From the NCBI RefSeq assembly GCF_036373705.1, contig NC_089858.1, positions 17,844,249 to 17,908,248 of the forward strand: 64,000 nt of DNA, given 5' to 3'. Origin of the DNA: Amia ocellicauda. Lineage: Eukaryota; Chordata; Actinopteri; Amiiformes; Amiidae. Each line of letters starts with the position of its first letter. The first letter of the stretch is position 1. Below are positions 1 to 34,002 of the stretch, in pieces. Under the pieces are notes generated by a model, which had not been told where the DNA came from, searched no databases, and worked only from the letters and a program-made list of their open reading frames with translations. The position numbers and the translations under genes are program-made.

Positions 1-1399
1 AAGCTTCAACACAGCTTAAAATGGCCAGACATAATTAAAAAGAAAAAGAAAACAAATAGGTAAGAGGGCATTTTCATAAGGATCTAATTCCAGTCAGGAG
101 CAAAGTGCAATAAACAGCTCAGAGTTATTGACAGCACCAGATAGGGAGACCACAAAGTCCCAGATATACAAACACGTGTTCGTAGGCCAGTTGCATGCAA
201 CTCCATTCATTTGCACTAGTGTACACCTAATATGTATACACACGTTTGTGTAGTTCTCATGTTGGGTATTTGACCACACGCTTTCCAGTGCCTTGGCTTT
301 CAACATTTACTTCAGCTAAAAACAGGTTACTACAGGTCTGGTATAAATCAAGCTGAAATCAGAATAACAAAGTGATCAAGTAAGCGAAGTTCACATTTAA
401 AATCTGTGAAACTAAATGTTTGAACATGTTGAAGCAACTGTTATTGCAACAGTGCATTACAAGGCACCAAGGGTGTGGGATAAGCATGTCTAAAGTGTTC
501 TTGCGAAACAATTCTACAGACATCAGACACCAGCTTGTTAGTCAGTTATTGCAACTGTACAAATAAATTAAATCACACAGGCAAACAATGTAACACTGGA
601 GGTTAGTATTGCGGAATCAACTGTTCAGATTTGCAATACTATACTTGAAAGAAAAAAAAAAAAAAAACGGTTATGCATGAAAATACAAGGTCTCCTAAAC
701 TTTATTTTTTTTAAATCAACATCTCCGTGTCCCTTAAGAACCACACACAAATTAAGAAGAGCCACTCCCAACTTGTGTATGAGAAGTATGCGATGCCTGT
801 GACGTAACGCCACTAGAACGCAGAACTGCACCTGAGACACGTCCTGCACTGTACAGTAATGGACACCGCATAAAAACATACCAACACCGGTAAAGCGTCA
901 GGCGAAAATAGACCTTTCAGCAGCAAAGTAATCCAACCAGAACAACCAGTAGCAAATGACAAAAATGAGGAATGCAAATCGACGCGTTGTTAGTAAAACA
1001 GACGTGCTGCATGTACCTACTACTACTACTACTAGTTTGTGCGCAGGCGCAGCTGCAGCTTTGACAGGCGTGATGTATGGAAAAGGTAGCTAGCGGATGA
1101 TACTCGATCCAGCATCTGAACACACCGCCTTCAGGCAAAGGGAAAGAAATACACATCGATAGCCATTAAATACATGATGCATGGTCCAACACACCACAAT
1201 CAATAGACCAGTACACGGATGATACATCGCGGAATCGATTACACTGGTCGCCAATATAGTAAACACGATTTGCTTGGCGTTTCTATGGGGAAGGCAGGTG
1301 CAGGAAAAGAAATTCAGATCAATAAAACATTTATAATACATTAAAACGAGGTCGAAAGAAGCGAATAAAAACGATCAAACGGGGTTAAAGCCCCACAAC
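1..1399. other. AT-rich noncoding DNA, no gene recognised
   Basis: No open reading frame here resembles a known protein and no convincing chain of exons is visible on either strand. It contains a short A-run near 650-667, a (TAC)n-like run near 1018-1034 and otherwise unique AT-rich sequence. By synteny it could be intron 1 of a minus-strand gene (GFOD2) whose promoter would be the CpG island just to the right, but no coding exon of that gene is seen. Confidence 0.5.
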
Positions 1400-2140
1400 T
1401 ATCTTTTGTCTCAGCAGAGGGTTTTTCGTGCCTCCGTCCGGATAGTTTCGTCTACACGACCAACCAGCCCGGAGAGCGACTCCCCACAGCGGGCCTCGAC
1501 AGCGACCCTGCGCCGCACACGGACCCGTCAGACACCGGTACCGCGGTACCGGGGTCTGACGGGTCCGTGTGCTCTGCCCATCCTGCGCCCTCAGACACAG
1601 CCCCTCACCGCCAGGTCTGGACGCGGTGCGGATGTACATACAACAACAGACACGACCAATACATACACGGGAATGGGGGGGGGGGACCTCGGCTGTGTCC
1701 TCCAAATACCGCCGCGCCGGAGCGGGAGTGTCGGGGTGTCGTGTCCCTTCCTGGTCCCCAGAGCCCGGGGGAGCGACGCCGCGCCGCTCGGTGTCTTCTC
1801 CACGGGCACGCGCCTGGCCCCTGGCGGGCTGGGGGTGCGCGTCCCCGTGCAGGATGTGCGGGTGTCCGAGTTCCTGGTCGCGTTCGCGTTTCCGCCGCCG
1901 TCCGCAGATCTGCGCGGGTCTGCGCCGCTGCACCGATGGGAGCGGAGCCGGTTCCTGGTTGGACCTCTGCAGGCACTGCAAGTAGACGTCCCTCCTGTGT
2001 GCAGAGGCCGAGCTGGTTCAGTCGCAGCCCATGTCTTCCCCCACTCCGTGTCTTTCTGTGTGTTTGTGCGAACAGGACAAAGGGAGTCTGCGCACACTGC
2101 ACGCATGACCTGGACACGCCTGTCTGCACGGCGCTGGCAG
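1400..2140. promoter_or_regulatory. Orphan CpG island, candidate GFOD2 promoter and first exon
   Basis: The base composition jumps to GC-rich with many CpG dinucleotides over about 700 bases, in contrast to AT-rich flanks. Long overlapping open frames on both strands are what CpG-rich DNA produces, and none resembles a known protein. From memory, in human 16q22.1 the gene next to RANBP10 on this side is GFOD2, on the same strand as RANBP10 and with noncoding 5' sequence. The island therefore sits where a minus-strand GFOD2 promoter would be expected. That assignment is inference from gene order; the GFOD2 coding region is not in the window. Confidence 0.5.
1515..1572. repeat. 58-bp near-perfect palindrome in the CpG island
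   Basis: Two 29-base arms meet with no spacer at 1543/1544 (central CCGCGG). They pair at every position except 1534 (A) against 1553 (G). The sequence could extrude a cruciform or form an RNA hairpin on either strand. Confidence 0.9.
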
Positions 2141-2226
2141 ACGCTTTTAAAGAGCGCATTATCATTTAGTTATCGTTCATTTAAGTTGAAGGCCGATGTG
2201 AAAGTGTGTTGTTTTGAGTCGTGCAT

Positions 2227-2242
2227 CCCCCCCCCCCCCCCC
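2227..2242. repeat. C16 homopolymer
   Basis: Sixteen consecutive C residues on the plus strand, just outside the CpG island. Run length in such tracts is often uncertain in assemblies. Confidence 0.9.
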
Positions 2243-2427
2243 ACGCTACTTAATGCTACACTAATACTACTAGCTAGTTATGATCAAATTGAATGTTAGA
2301 AAAATGTTACAAAATGGCACAGAAAAAGACTTTCATTGTTATTTAATTAAGGTCTTGTTTGTTTTTTGTAGATGTTTTACTTTTGTGATGTTTTTAATTT
2401 CTATGTGTTTGTTGACTGCTGTATATA

Positions 2428-3281
2428 CACCGATCAGCCATAACATTATGACCACTGACAGGTGAAGTGAATAACACTGATAATCTTGTTATCATGGCAC
2501 CTGTCAGTGGGTGGGATATATTAGGCAGCAAGTGAACATTTTGTCCTCAAAGTTGATGTGTTAGAATCAGGAAAAATGGGCAGCGTAAGGATCTGAGCGA
2601 CTCTGACAAGGGCCAAATTGTGATGGCTAGACGACTGGGTCAGAGCATCTCCAAAACTGCAGCTCTTGTGGGGTGTTCCCGGTCTGCAGTGGTCAGTACC
2701 TATCAAAAGTGGTCCAAGGAAGGAGAAGCGGTGAACATGCGACAGGGTCATGGGCGGCCAAGGCTCATTGATGCACGTGGGGAGCGAAGGCTGGCCTGTG
2801 TGGTCCGATCCAACAGATGGAGCTCAAATTGCTGAAAAAGTGAATGCTGGTTCTGATAGAAAGGTGTCAGAACACACAGTGCATCGCAGTTTGTTGCGTA
2901 TGGGGCTGCGTAGCCACAGACCACTCAGGGTGCCCATGCTGACCCCTGTCCATTGCCGGAAGTGCCTACAATGTGCATGTGAGCATCAGAACTGGACCAC
3001 GGAGCGATGGAAGAAGGTGGCCTGGTCTGATGAATCACGAGTTCAAGGTGTTGACAAATTCCCCAGATCTCAATCCAATCGGGCATCTGTGGGATGTGCT
3101 GGACAAACAAGTCCGATCCATGGAGGCCCCACCTCGCAACTTACAGGACTTAAAGGATCTGCTGCTAACGTCTTGGTGCCAGATACCACAGCACACCTTC
3201 AGAGGTCAGGGCTGTTTTGATGGCAAAAGGGGGACCTACACAATATTAGGCAGGTGGTCATAATGTTATGGCTAATTGGTG
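2428..3281 (+). mobile_element. Defective Tc1/mariner-like element
   Basis: Both ends carry matching inverted termini: CAC(C)GATCAGCCATAACATTATGACC on the left, and its near-complement ending ...GGCTAATTGGTG on the right. TA dinucleotides at 2426-2427 and 3282-3283 fit the TA target duplication of the Tc1/mariner superfamily. The element is only about 854 bp, against roughly 1.2-1.6 kb for intact relatives, because the middle of the transposase gene is missing. It lies to the left of RANBP10's 3' end. Confidence 0.85.
2576..3225 (+). pseudogene. Tc1-like transposase remnant
   Basis: Fragments of a Tc1 transposase can be read in three frames. An N-terminal DNA-binding part runs at about 2620-2810, with a helix-turn-helix-like stretch [21 protein letters not shown] central part at about 2820-3045 ends in the first catalytic block (AWSDESR). 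A C-terminal part at about 3045-3220 contains NSPDLNPIGHLW. The reading frame breaks just after the presumed start codon (about 2576) and again near 2815. A deletion joins the DESR block directly to the NSPDLNP block, removing the second catalytic aspartate. The third catalytic residue, normally E in NPIEHLW, is G. The gene is dead. Confidence 0.85.
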
Positions 3282-3283
3282 TA

Positions 3284-3370
3284 TGCTGCCTCTTGGGCAG
3301 GTCGGCATTTTAAATGACTACTTGTTCTCAATGCCCATACCTGGTTAAATAGGTTTGAATTTGAATTATT
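3284..3370 (+). repeat. Possible LINE 3' tail fragment
   Basis: The stretch with CCTCTTGGGCAGGTCGGCAT, then TTGTTCTCAATGCCCATACC and TGGTTAAATAGG resembles the 3' end of CR1/L2-type LINEs in fish genomes (TTGTTCTCAA...CCTGGTTAAATAAAGG) as I recall them. It directly abuts the right TA of the dead Tc1 element. No reverse transcriptase coding sequence is present. Confidence 0.45.
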
Positions 3371-4440
3371 ACTTATTTCTATTAATAAATAAATTACAAA
3401 ATATCTGTTTTTATTTTGACAAAATGGGAAAGGAGTATACATGCTGTTAATTCAACACATATCTCCACAAATCTGCCTCCATGGCATACCAGTTCAGTTT
3501 ACTCACATGTGGCAGCACACATGGTTAGATCAGTCTTCTGATCAATCCTGGCCCATAACCAGGCCGGTACTGACTTACACAGTGTGGAGTAGAGATGACA
3601 TCAGCACAGGTCAGAGGTTGCCATTGAGGTGAGCTAATGACAGAAGGAAGAACTGGTTGCCTGTATCTCTTTTGGGCTACCAGATTCAAACCCATAGTCA
3701 CTGGGCCAGCTGATCCACTCATCTGTACATTTTAATTTCCTGTTTTAGTATAGAAATGACAGTTTTGTTTCTTGGTTTGAGTATTTTTATCCAAGACCTT
3801 AAGGTGGTCTTTTGTATTCATCAAAATGTATAAATTAAATATCAGCTAAATGTTGAGCATTGGATTTATGACAGTGCACCGCCAACCCCCATACAAGAGT
3901 TGTAATCTGTTTATTGGACATGTTAAACAATGGGTTTATCTCATGCTTCAGGCTGGTCTGTCTTTACAACAACTGAGCGACAATATCTGTGGGCTGATCA
4001 GTGGATGCATCAGCAATGGCTTTAACTGGACTGTAGTTCTATATGTTGTTGGAAGGAAATTAGTACCAGGAGAGAGGTAGGGATAATACTCACTGACTAG
4101 CCTGCGTTACAGTAAAACTCAGTTTCATTAGGACACAGACAGGGCGTGGGGTTTAAGACAAAGACAGTAGGTCTAGTACAAATGAAATAATGCACAACGG
4201 GACACAATATAATTTGCACATGGATGTGTATTTTAATAAAAATAATTCTGTCAAAATACAACAGAATACAATATTTGTCTTTACCATATTTTCCAGTACA
4301 TAGTTTTTTTTTCCCATTTTTTTTTAAATCTTTTTTTTGTTTGTTTTGTTTGTTTTAAAGGTTTTCAAAGGTTCATGCTAAGTAGAGGGTAACTTATTTC
4401 ACAAATACTAAGATCAAACTCCAAAAAATAATAAAATAAT

Positions 4441-4462
4441 AAAAAAAAAAAAAAAAAAAAAA
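4441..4462. repeat. A22 homopolymer
   Basis: Twenty-two consecutive A residues; might be the tail of an old retroposed sequence or simple slippage. Confidence 0.9.
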
Positions 4463-4926
4463 TTGTGCACAGCTTGCTATGTTTTGTCAATCTAATTCCA
4501 TCCTTCAATTCCCTGGGGTATCATTTGAAGTGTGTGTCACTTTAAAAAGAAATGTCAGAAAAATTAAAATGAAAAGTAGTTCTCTTACAAATTGTGATCA
4601 CAAAGGAAAAGACTACTGGAAGGGATCTGTCCGTGCCATGCTCTAGAAACCCAGAGGCATTGTAGGTATGGAGAAGTATACTTACACTGTTAGAGCAACA
4701 TTTATTTTAATATCCAACTTAGAAGACAAGCGAGAGAACTATCCCTACGCAGTAACCTAACCAGAAGCAAAAGGTTTCCAATTCCCATCTCCCTTTAATT
4801 TAATCTCACAAATTTCTCCACTTTCAATACTGGTTTTAAACACTACCCCCTTCCCTCCCCCCAAAAAACATAATCTAACCAAGTAAGTTATGAACGCAGG
4901 ATTCTTCCATACTTTATTAGTGCAGG

Positions 4927-4970
4927 ATATATATATATATATATATCTCACACACACACACACACACACA
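4927..4970. repeat. (AT)10 followed by (CA)11 microsatellite
   Basis: The AT run spans 4927-4946, and after a two-base interruption the CA run spans 4949-4970. Confidence 0.9.
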
Positions 4971-7182
4971 AACATATATACATATACACACATCACACTC
5001 TAGTTAAACCGGTTTTGATAAACCCAGTGCTTTGTGTATGGTTGAGCGATTCCCAAGCCAGAGCCCCAACGTGCTCCCTGGGATTACTGCACTGGAGATC
5101 CTACGAACGTCCGTTTATGAGGCAGGCAGCTACTTGTTGGCAGTGACGCAGTTACAATCAGTAAGTGGGAGCCTGGGAGGCAGGTCAGCTCACTATTGTC
5201 AGCCCCTGTCCCTTTGCTGGGTGTCTTCAACACTCTGCCTCTCTATGGGTATCTGCAAACCCCCAAGTCCCCACACGGCTTTTGAACATGATACACAAAT
5301 GAAAATGTAACCATAATACTACTACAGAACAAAATTTAAAATAAAAAAAATAAAATAGGCCTTAGCAAACATTTCTGGTTAGGTTTTGACAAGAGTGAGG
5401 TAAAATGAAGACACCGCTTTGCAGACAAGCGGCCTGAAAAAAGAAAAATAATAAAATCGGACAAAATGGCATTCATCCGAACTCTACAGAGCTACATTCC
5501 ACAAACGGTGATGTCATTCTTACTGGCCTGTTGCAACTCTGGCAGCTATGACGATAGTTCAGTTAATAACGTTTGATGAACACAGAACAAAAGAAGAGTA
5601 AAGAGGAAAACAAAACACCACATTTTGTAGCCACTGGTTCCACAGTGGCCAGGTCAAAGGTTAACACGTTAGTTCAAATTTGTTTGTCTTCGCCACTTTC
5701 ATACAGGCCAGCTCTTGCAGGTCATGCTTTCAGGTCCTATGGATCTGGCTGGCATGCTGTAAGTGGGAGGCTAAGGCTACTCAAGACAAGGCTGGTGGGG
5801 TAGTGGAAAATGTTCCTAACGGGGATCTGTGACCATGCTGGAGGGGTGGATGGCTGGAAAGAAAGAGACATGCACATGAGGGAGAGGGAGAGAAATGTCT
5901 ATTCTGAAAAAGAGAAGACTCCTGCAGATGCATTGATCCTACCGGGAACGGGTCCTCCACTCACAGAAGCACAGGGAGGAGCCACAGTGTTTACAAGGGA
6001 AAAGAGGGAGAGCATGCAAGTTTTATTCCACATGGACCCTGTTGCTTCAGGTGTGTGTGTGTGTCAAAGTGGGTAAACCAGGATATTGGTTCTAACACAG
6101 CTGTTCTTTACACACGTCCTACAGACTAGGTACTGTACACTCCATGCCAAAAAATATGACGCTTAAAACGTCACACACGTTCAGGCAGGCACACACACAC
6201 ACATTGCTAAGGGAGTGGAACAGGGAGAAACATGGTATAGCTTTATAGTTGTTGTTGTTTTTGTTTTTTTTTAACTCCTTTACTCCCAACCCCCCTCCCA
6301 CCCCTCTTTCCACAGGCTCAGAAAATGTACTGGAGAAATCAGAACAGTCACAACTAAAACAATCAAAACCTGATTTTCACAGTTCTCAAAGCAGTGATTT
6401 TTGGTATGCTCTTCTCCTGGGACTAATACATTACTGTTAACACACCACTCTTTTAAAAGGGGAATAAAAAATAAAATTAACCCCCCCCCCCCCAAAAAAA
6501 AAAAAAGAGGCCTAGGGCACTGAAAGATGTTTCAGGAAGTGCAGGAAAGCACCGCCCCCGGCCCTGTGTGCTGTGCGCCACAGATCACATAGCGAGCACC
6601 ATGTGGACACAGATGTCCCCCAGTGGGGCAACGCTGGTAAACCAAGCCTATCCAATTAAGACTTACTTCCCAGCACGAGGCCAGGTCAAAGGAGGGAGTC
6701 TCTCTAGGTCTTACTACATTTGAGTGATAGGTTAAGGAAAGAACGCCATTTAACTCATGAAATCCTAGCGTTTTATTTTATTAGTTTTTGTTGGCTTGTG
6801 TTGCTTAGATAGATGAGAAACACAGAGACTAGAACTTTGCAACTCTAGACACCCAACCTGCCAGTGATGACAGACTATCTGGGCCCACACTCTCACACAA
6901 GCTCCTGCCTTAAGCGGTGAATTGTTAAGATTTGGCAGCTTTGTCACACTGACCAAGCAAGGGGGCTACCAAGCAAATTACTTTAACAAATGGGAGTTCA
7001 ATTTCAGTCTAATTCAGTTCCTTATATTTATGTACACTGGCTGGTGCTACAAAACTATTCTTATACCATAGGGGTCTGCAAACTCCTTTCCCCATTGCAT
7101 CAATACAAGGTGAATATGGTGGATTTACGGTGGTGTGACCAGACTAAAGAGCCTCAAAAGCCACTCTTCAGATTAACAAAGC

Positions 7183-7204
7183 AAAAAAAAAAAAAAAAAA
7201 AAAA
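7183..7204. repeat. A22 homopolymer
   Basis: Twenty-two consecutive A residues, close to the candidate RANBP10 polyadenylation hexamer at 7220-7225. Confidence 0.85.
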
Positions 7205-7844
7205 TGCAAATAAAGCATCTTTATTCTTAACCTGCCTGGACGCTCATGTGACTGCGTGATATTTAGCGAGCTAATTCACAATGAATGGACTACTGCTCCC
7301 TACTTTATGGTGACAAGCTGAACAACTTTCATGATCTGAGCTGGTGTTTTGTGGAATGCTAGATGTCGAATACAGCAGGCAAGCCAGTAGCATGCATATT
7401 TACTGAAGCTCTTTTTTTTTTCTTCCCCTCCTACCCCCCAGAGGAACCCTCAACGCAGCACTTTGAGGTCCTCAAATCTAAAGGTTAGGAAATAACAAAT
7501 TAAAATCTTACTCAAGCATGGATATTATAGAATCACTGCTGGTAAAACAAAATAACTTTCTTCCACAGTCCATGCTAAAATAATATGCATTATATACCTG
7601 AGTTCTGAGAAACAAAAGTATTTTGTTTAATTACAATGTATACCGCATTATTATATATATTTTTAATATGGCATACAGAAGTTTAAAATGTTATCCAGGG
7701 ATGCATCTCCACCCTTAAAAACAAAGGAACTAGATTTTCAAGATGAGCACAACTAATGACAAAATAAAAACTAAAAGTTACTAGATAAACAGAATAATAA
7801 TTAAGTATCTTTAAATAGTGTCACACAATCTGTATTTGATAATA

Positions 7845-7989
7845 CTAAATTAAAAAAAAGAAGCCTTTGTCTTTGTTGTATTCGTCTCCTCCAAATGCCT
7901 CCACCAACAGGAAAACAGCACACAAATCCAAACTCATGCTCCCCTCAATCTCATTGGCCACCATCAGGAAAGTCCTCTCCTTACAATGC
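7845..7989 (-). other. Candidate extra exon or coding-like stretch
   Basis: On the minus strand a pyrimidine-rich tract ending TTTCTCAG at 7990 is followed by an open frame that begins HCKERTFLMVANEIEGSMSL and ends at a stop near 7845. Its codons favour G/C in the third position, unlike the AT-rich surroundings. I do not recognise the protein. It could be an alternative 3' exon of RANBP10, a relic or chance. It is open at the 5' end and no partner exon was identified. Confidence 0.2.
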
Positions 7990-8314
7990 CTGAGAAAGAT
8001 AAAAATAAATAAATATGAATTGAGCTTAGTGTCATAACTATTTGCAAGAATCAGCTGGGGAAGCAGTGACAAGGTGCAATACCACTCACAAACAACAGGG
8101 GGCAACAGATGCAGAAATGTAGCAAGAAAAAAACAAAAAAGAAAAAAAACAGGCCTTCCATTGAGGAGGAAAAAACATGCACTGCTGTAAATGCGTCGTC
8201 TTGCCACAAAAGTAGGGTGTTTTTTTGTTTTTCCCCTGCCTGTAGTGTTGGGGGGGGATCACTAGCAGCCATAGCAGCTGCATGTGGTGGCAGGGCAGCT
8301 CACCTCCGCGGTGG

Positions 8315-32156
<23,842 letters not shown>

Positions 32157-32304
32157 TTTTTTTTTTTGGCTTTTAATGTTTTGTTTTGCTTTTTTCTACT
32201 GTATTGTGTCAATCCGCAGGAAGAGAAGAGAGTGAAATAGACTAGAGACACAGCAGTGCGATATCCCCGGATAACCAACGATCTACAGTCGGGCTGTCAT
32301 CGGC

Positions 32305-32322
32305 GTGCTCGGGAGATGTAGT
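32305..32322 (-). promoter_or_regulatory. SBS-like (ZNF143/THAP11) motif
   Basis: Read on the minus strand, ACTACATCTCCCGAGCAC matches the ACTACA-N2-TCCCA-type consensus except for G at the last C/A position of the core. It lies 150 bp upstream of the RANBP10 start codon. Confidence 0.55.
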
Positions 32323-32375
32323 CTGCAGGACCGTGCTGCGCAATGGGTCTCTACGATTATAAGGTTTGACTGCTG

Positions 32376-32391
32376 ACTACAACACCCATAA
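32376..32391 (+). promoter_or_regulatory. SBS-like (ZNF143/THAP11) motif
   Basis: ACTACAACACCCATAA resembles ACTACAAnTCCCA with one substitution in the TCCCA core. Confidence 0.5.
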
Positions 32392-32434
32392 ATAGGTGTT
32401 ACGTTGCGTCCGTGAAAATCACGCTACGGGAGGA

Positions 32435-32449
32435 GGGGAAAATGTAGTC
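32435..32449 (-). promoter_or_regulatory. Partial SBS-like motif
   Basis: On the minus strand GACTACATTTTCCCC keeps the ACTACA half and a CCC core with altered spacing. Weak on its own; noted because it lies in a cluster. Confidence 0.3.
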
Positions 32450-32556
32450 CTGAAGAGCTGCGTCCAGTTACGTATTCTAAACTGGCCAAACACAAGCATT
32501 CCCCGTCACTTCCTACAAGCCCCACAATCCCTTGTTGCAGCTCAGCAGAAGTGGAA

Positions 32557-32576
32557 GGCATCATGGGAAATGTAGT
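32557..32576 (-). promoter_or_regulatory. SBS (ZNF143/THAP11) motif, strong match
   Basis: On the minus strand ACTACATTTCCCATGATGCC fits the full ACTACAnnTCCCAnnATGC consensus. It is the best match in the RANBP10/TSNAXIP1 promoter region. Confidence 0.75.
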
Positions 32577-33533
32577 TCCTAAAACACCAACTCCCCATTT
32601 GCAACAGAACAAACCTCGCACAGATGAACTACATATACCAAGACGCATAGCCTACCTAGCTGGCTTTTCTTGAAATAAACATCTATGAATATTTTGAAAC
32701 GAGCCTTTAGATCCAATTAATATGAGCAGAAAAACACGTATCACAGTGCGTTATTTAAATAAATAAACCAATGACTAAATAAATAATAAAAATGCAGAAG
32801 CAGCTTTTTTTGCTAGAAACTGTGCCCAAGTGCCGTGTGCTTCTATGCCGCCTGTGAATTTTGTCTCTATCTTTCTAAAATAAATCAAATACAAACGAAC
32901 TTTAGCTTTACATACGCATGACTACAATAATGAAATATGCACAACTTATTTAGCGTACCCCTTAGCGTGAAATCATTGTGATATATGATGCTGTCGCTGC
33001 CACGACAAATAACCACATCATATATTATTATAAATGATAAAACAATGATTTTATATGGAAGTGTAAACATCTAAAAAATAAAATAAAGATCCTTGTTTAC
33101 GTCCTGGCTAAAGGCGGCCTGTGAAGGTCTTGCCGGGGTCCTTAATCGCCATGGCAGCGCAGTGTACACAGAGCCGCTGTGTTTACATCCATGTTGAGTT
33201 GTGTTGGTCGTGGGTTCACATTACTGACAGTATACAGAAACAGCAAGGATGTCGCTGCAAAAGGAGTGCCGAGGGTATTTTATTATTATTATTTCATTAT
33301 TATTAAGTACTTTGCAAATGATGGCAACACAGTTATTAAAACATGATAACTCTATTTCTCATTCTTACTGATTGTATGGCCAATGAGTTTAATTAGTAAG
33401 GATACATTTATCTCACACTAGCAATTCTCAGTAGAAATATAAGTGAACTTGATCAGGACAGCCGAAGCATACAGGTGCGTTAGATGTGTTACTTAAATTC
33501 TATACAAATTGTATAACTCAGTTATTTTGCAGA

Positions 33534-33963
33534 ATGCCCTCAAGCTTTACAAGTGGAGCTGTACAGCCAGACAGCAGGAACCGGCAAGAAAAGTGCAGTG
33601 ATGCCATGGGCTCCCTATCACTGAGAGGAATAAGTGTGAGTAATGACAACAACAGCCATAATCATAATAATACTACATAAATAAATACAACAGGACTATC
33701 AACAGACGAGGGAGTCAATCTTACAGTGGAATATTCTTATTTTAATGCCCGAGGACTGATATGCCGGTAAAGAGAAGATCTGGGCTTTGATTCACAACAG
33801 TAGGCAGTTCTTGTGCTGTTTTGAATGTATCTGCTTCTGCAGGGAGCTGGTGTCACGGGGCACCTGTCCACCTGGCCTGCCCACATAACCTCACACACGG
33901 TCCAGCCAGGACGCAGACACCCACTGCCACCCGAAGCCAGGATCCATGGGTCTGTCCGTGCTG

Positions 33964-34002
<39 letters not shown>

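Larger units (their letters stand above)
3371..8314. other. AT-rich intergenic DNA and probable RANBP10 3' UTR
   Basis: No confident gene. For RANBP10, transcribed leftward, the first clear polyadenylation hexamer after the stop codon (TTTATT read on the plus strand) is at 7220-7225; others lie near 6771-6782 and 4914-4919. The 3' UTR could therefore be 1.1 kb or longer. The region also holds an A22 tract at 4441-4462, an (AT)n(CA)n microsatellite, a C-run followed by an A-run at 6481-6506 and an A22 tract at 7183-7204. One short coding-like stretch at 7845-7989 is reported as a separate candidate. Confidence 0.55.
32157..33532. promoter_or_regulatory. Bidirectional RANBP10/TSNAXIP1 promoter region
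   Basis: The RANBP10 start codon (32156, leftward) and the first coding exon of TSNAXIP1 (33533, rightward) are only 1.4 kb apart. The TSNAXIP1 start codon lies two bases after a splice acceptor (TTATTTTGCAG), so an upstream noncoding exon must lie in this region; it was not located. Several ACTACA/TGTAGT-type SBS motifs cluster at 32305-32576. Confidence 0.7.

Noticed and set aside
1385-2299. Overlapping 140-297 aa open frames on both strands of the CpG island
   Set aside because: Stop codons are rare in CpG-rich DNA. The frames overlap in opposite directions, have Arg/Pro/Thr-rich composition and none resembles a known protein.
8087-8107. CTCF-like word ACAACAGGGGGCAAC
   Set aside because: It departs from the core at several informative positions.
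33121-33306. A 61-aa open frame as the first coding exon of TSNAXIP1
   Set aside because: It shows no similarity to the family N terminus, while the exon at 33533 supplies a start codon and joins in frame to the recognisable exon 2.
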